NCBI GenBank assembly: GCA_030141605.1
Contig: JAQGDQ010000360.1
Coordinates: 1 to 64,000 of the forward strand
Length of the DNA: 64,000 bases
Source of the DNA: Tubiluchus corallicola
Lineage: Eukaryota; Priapulida; Priapulimorpha; Priapulimorphida; Tubiluchidae
Direction: 5' to 3'
Under the pieces are notes generated by a model. That model was not told where the DNA came from and ran no database searches. It was given only the letters and a program-made list of their open reading frames with translations. This document shows positions 60,800 through 64,000 of this stretch, piece by piece. The translations under genes and the position numbers were made by a program. Each line of letters begins with the position of its first letter. Within the stretch, counting starts at the first letter, position 1.

Positions 60800-61680
60800 C
60801 AATTTCCAGGTAAAAGAAAAAATATTTCACATATAAGAGGCCCGTGGAAAGAACCGTAATATGTTCACAGTATGCAAAACTACTGATGATCTATAAGAAT
60901 GATGATCTTATAGTTCTGATAAACACTCCACATAATCTTTGATTACTGCTTCCTGAATAAACGTAATCATCTAACTCTGTAAAGGCGTTTACGGTTGCCA
61001 TAGAATCCGAATTTCGTGAAAATTTAGTACGCATTGTTTACCTCCCAAGGAGTAAATGGTAAAGCTATACATTACAACGAGAACGAAAATGAGAACAAGA
61101 CCGGCTTCGCGACGAAAGAGATCTGTTTTTGGGCGTTACATCGCAAAGGAGTAATCTAAAAACTGCCCTTTAAGCAACGCTGGTCTACTAACGCTGAAAC
61201 TACTAACTGCAAGATACCCCCTTCAAGAATATTGTTAAAAGAAGCCATGCATTTCTGAGATCAGCAAAGAAAGCAGGGAGAAGCCACACGTACAGACATT
61301 ACCACAATTTGTCATCTATTCAACTATTGCAATTAGGAGAAGATTTACAGCTGATGCGGCAGCAGCGTTAATGAGGCGTAGAAGTGACAAGAGGATGAAT
61401 TATTTACGTCATTAGTGAAGCCATACTTTCCACACGAAGCCAACACGAGGACTCGCTAAAGGCTTCAAACAAAAACAGAAGCGTCTGAATATTTGATGGC
61501 TTCTGTAAAAGCTTATTGATTATTGAACACTTTTACATCACAAATGCATTAATTAGTCTATAATCAAATGACTAATTAGTAAAAAATTAATGACTAAATC
61601 GTTCGCTATGTATAGATAAGATCATTAAAATGTAATGAACTAAAAAATTAGTAAATTTTTGAAACCAAGCAGAACCAAAG
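60800..61680. other. Intergenic sequence
   Basis: No coding feature or repeat copy is recognised. Confidence 0.4.
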
Positions 61681-61682
61681 AA

Positions 61683-61760
61683 ATGTTGAAAAAACGTAGC
61701 TGAGCCTGGATTTGAACCAAATACCTTTAGATGATAACTTCTATAGCGCATCAATGAAGG
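61683..61760 (-). other. tRNA-derived remnant (possible)
   Basis: The minus strand holds a B-box-like ggttcaaatcc with the flanking aggctcagctac and an upstream possible anticodon arm (tagaagttatcatcta, 4 pairs with an 8-nt loop). The acceptor stem does not pair. It is either a decayed tRNA or a tRNA-derived SINE head. Confidence 0.25.
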
Positions 61761-61837
61761 GTTTGTTAATTAGGGCAGTTAATTAGTGACAACCCACCAA
61801 AATTGGGTGAATCGAAACTAAACCGTGACGTTGTTAC

Positions 61838-62405
61838 AGGAAGACTGGATGATTTTCATATACTACCCCATTTTCAAGTATAAGTATACATTTTAACACA
61901 GTTAATACTGCAACAACGTTTTTGATAATTAAATAATAGATTAAAGTCTTAACTAACTGTGGGGGAGTCCAACTATTGATGACATCACAAACTAACATAA
62001 TTTTCAACATCAAAAATATTCCACGAGCGTGTTGCACTCGCTAGGCAAGTCTTAAGACAAAAATTCAAATTTCAAATTTACCGCTGTGCTCATGCATGAG
62101 CTGTCGAACGTGTGTAGTTCATCACAAACCAACACATCTGAACTGAGATGTACAGCAAGCGCCTGTTTTTTGTGCAATGCGTTTCCGAAATACAGGCGCT
62201 AGTGCCCGTCTAACTAGCGAATGACGAAATGCATGTAACAGCGAAGAACTAGTGGCGCGAACGTGAAATTGTGTTTGTGTGATAATAATTCTTTCACGTA
62301 AATCATCTTTGAAAAAAACACAGTATGTTTCCTTTCAATATTTTAAAGAGTAGATTGTTTTAACCTTGAGTTCAAGAAGGGTTCGGTTTTGCTTAGAAAA
62401 CATAA
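61838..62405 (-). repeat. Dispersed repeat F1, copy d (uninterrupted)
   Basis: The only copy that appears full length and without nested insertion. It serves as the reference for the empty sites of the LTR (copy b) and the LINE (copy c). No long frame is seen. Confidence 0.8.
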
Positions 62406-62789
62406 TCGGTTTGATCAAAATAGCCGCTTAGAAAGTTCGTTCTTTTTACTAGGCAATAAAGATATTATCTCTCACTAAAACTATATCTCTATTACATTAA
62501 CATTTCTCTTTCAACACTCGCAGATGAAAACATCTCTGTAACACAAAATGCTGTGTTGATTTCCTGCTTGAATTACGTATAAACGGAAAATTTATTTAGC
62601 TTGGCTCTTTTCAAACAAGTAACCAGCATTAACAGATCTCGACTAGTTAACATAGGAGGTATGGCAAGACCGAAATCTAGAAAAATTATTTATTCGATAA
62701 AGAATATCGGTCACACGGCGCTAATAGCAAGCACAATGACGTTGCAATATTGTTTTTTAAAAGCAAAATTCTAGTAAGTATGAATAAGC

Positions 62790-63176
62790 CTTTCCACAGT
62801 TTCATCGATTGATGATGATTGAGAAGAGGTCAAAGGTTAAGTGTACCAGACAACGCATTTGTGTATACTTGACAACGCCTCGCAACCCATGCTATTGTAA
62901 TAGTAACAGTTTTAACAGCTAGCTAGAACTTTACCTAGTTCATTTTTTCTTGTTGCCAAGCAAGACACTGCTAACAAATCACTCTACACACAGACTAATG
63001 TATAATTAAGTCACGTAAAGTCCACGCAAAGCAACTGAAATCACCGAACTGATGCGACAGACGGCATTGCTTTGCCCATATATCAAGTGACGGTTGTAGT
63101 TAAGACGCTTTGTCGTGGTACACTTAACCTTTGACCCTACAGCAACCGGGCATGCGCACAATGAAACTTTGAAAAG
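62790..63176 (+). repeat. Dispersed repeat F2, copy d
   Basis: Full-length F2 copy. The terminal palindrome is decayed here to gggcatgcgcacaatg. Confidence 0.8.
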
Positions 63177-63519
63177 CCTTATTATTGTCTCTGCTTTTAA
63201 AGTAACAATAGTTTGATAGAATGTAATTATTTACTCTGTTCTGCTCCGATGTACTGATAGCCAAAGCTGCCTGCAAACATTCAAATTTACTTCTCGTTCA
63301 GTAAGATATCAGTCCAGTAACATTGGAATTCTGGACACTCTTACTCAACTGAATAGTTAATTACTGAATATTATCTATTTATCATTTTTCTTACAGTCTC
63401 CAACTAGATTCAGACCTGTCTTTGCATTGCTTAACCTCAGGTCACTAGGCATGCGTCCTGACAGTCGCACATTTTCATTTGTGATTTCTAATTTAAAGTA
63501 TAGGTACCCAATAATTAAA

Positions 63520-63900
63520 CATGTGCTGCCACCTACATTTACAATTGTTTATTATTGTAACTTGACTCAAATTTGATCTAGGTTGTGGGCTTGGTCAGTG
63601 CTGCTCAGTCACCTGTACCTGCTGGGCTTCCCATGTATGGTAGTAAGAATTGCTAGTGAGTTTTATTAGCCAATCAGGTAAGCTTAGTAGGTGCACGTGA
63701 CTTGGGTAACTCTGCCAAGGTCAGCCTGGGTTTCTTTCTTTTGATTGCTGCTGAGTTGTCACCATGTGTGGTTTCCTTTCATGTAAATAGCGTAAATAGT
63801 AAATAAAATCTTTCACAGTTCAATGCAGTTTTCTATTCTCTTCTTGCTTTAACCACCATAGTAAACCTGTCATATAATTCAGTCTAACAGTATCTATTTC
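63520..63900. other. Unassigned, LTR-like features
   Basis: A tgtgctgccacctac start, an aataaaa signal at about 63803 followed by a cacagttcaatgcag stretch, and the lack of any frame resemble the solo LTR at 27243-27673 in layout, but no second copy or target duplication is visible before the window ends. Confidence 0.2.
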
Positions 63901-64000
63901 AAGCTTCTCTACAAATTCAGCTATAAAGTTTCTACAAGTGCTTCATTCAGTCTGCACACCCAACTATGAAGTTTCTACACCGACTAGTCAGCTATTCAGT

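Overview
The window is AT-rich, non-coding-dominated nuclear DNA of a non-vertebrate animal. It has spliced genes with GT..AG introns, intronless class A GPCRs in tandem, decayed non-LTR retrotransposons, MITE-like elements and a very heavy load of tri-, di- and tetranucleotide arrays and minisatellites. No prokaryotic gene, rRNA or convincing tRNA is visible. The lectin/mucin gene, the GPCR expansion and CTCF/NRF1-like motifs fit a marine invertebrate, but I cannot name the phylum from sequence alone.

Layout. 1-11 kb is repeat-dominated: trinucleotide arrays, and a roughly 1.3-1.5 kb inverted repeat (about 1.2-2.7 kb and 9.7-11.0 kb) that carries a 72-bp tandem repeat in each arm, with a LINE tail and a 24-bp satellite between the arms. 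11-18 kb is a series of minisatellites (18, 19 and about 52 bp units), GA-rich arrays, a GATA array and a LINE 3' end. 18-28 kb is AT-rich with dispersed repeats, a foldback element with hammerhead-like cores, a long near-perfect hairpin and a probable solo LTR.

28.2-32.3 kb holds the best single gene: a spliced membrane protein assembled here from four exons. They are a short signal-peptide exon (28234-28306), a SUEL-type lectin exon (30260-30616), a Thr/Ser-rich mucin exon of 13 repeats of 28 residues (31000-32109) and a transmembrane exon (32264-32339). The first three introns are all phase 1. The predicted product is a secreted-then-anchored cell-surface lectin on a glycosylated stalk.

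33-37 kb contains a 458-bp TTAA-flanked piggyBac-like MITE, a LINE 3' end and duplicated repeat blocks. 37.5-51 kb is a tandem array of six class A GPCR copies in units of about 2.2-2.5 kb. Four are intact single-exon genes. One is intact except for a TGA at the Arg of the E/DRY motif. One is an older, frameshifted pseudogene that also has TGA at the same codon. Flanking sequence shows unequal crossing-over or conversion among units.

51-64 kb is again repeats: a 170-bp MITE, a 5'-truncated LINE with a 12-bp target duplication nested in another repeat, a 0.9-kb minisatellite between direct duplications, an inverted repeat pair around a decayed LINE reverse transcriptase, and another LINE fragment at 60 kb. 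Several dispersed families recur through the window and are cross-referenced in the entries.
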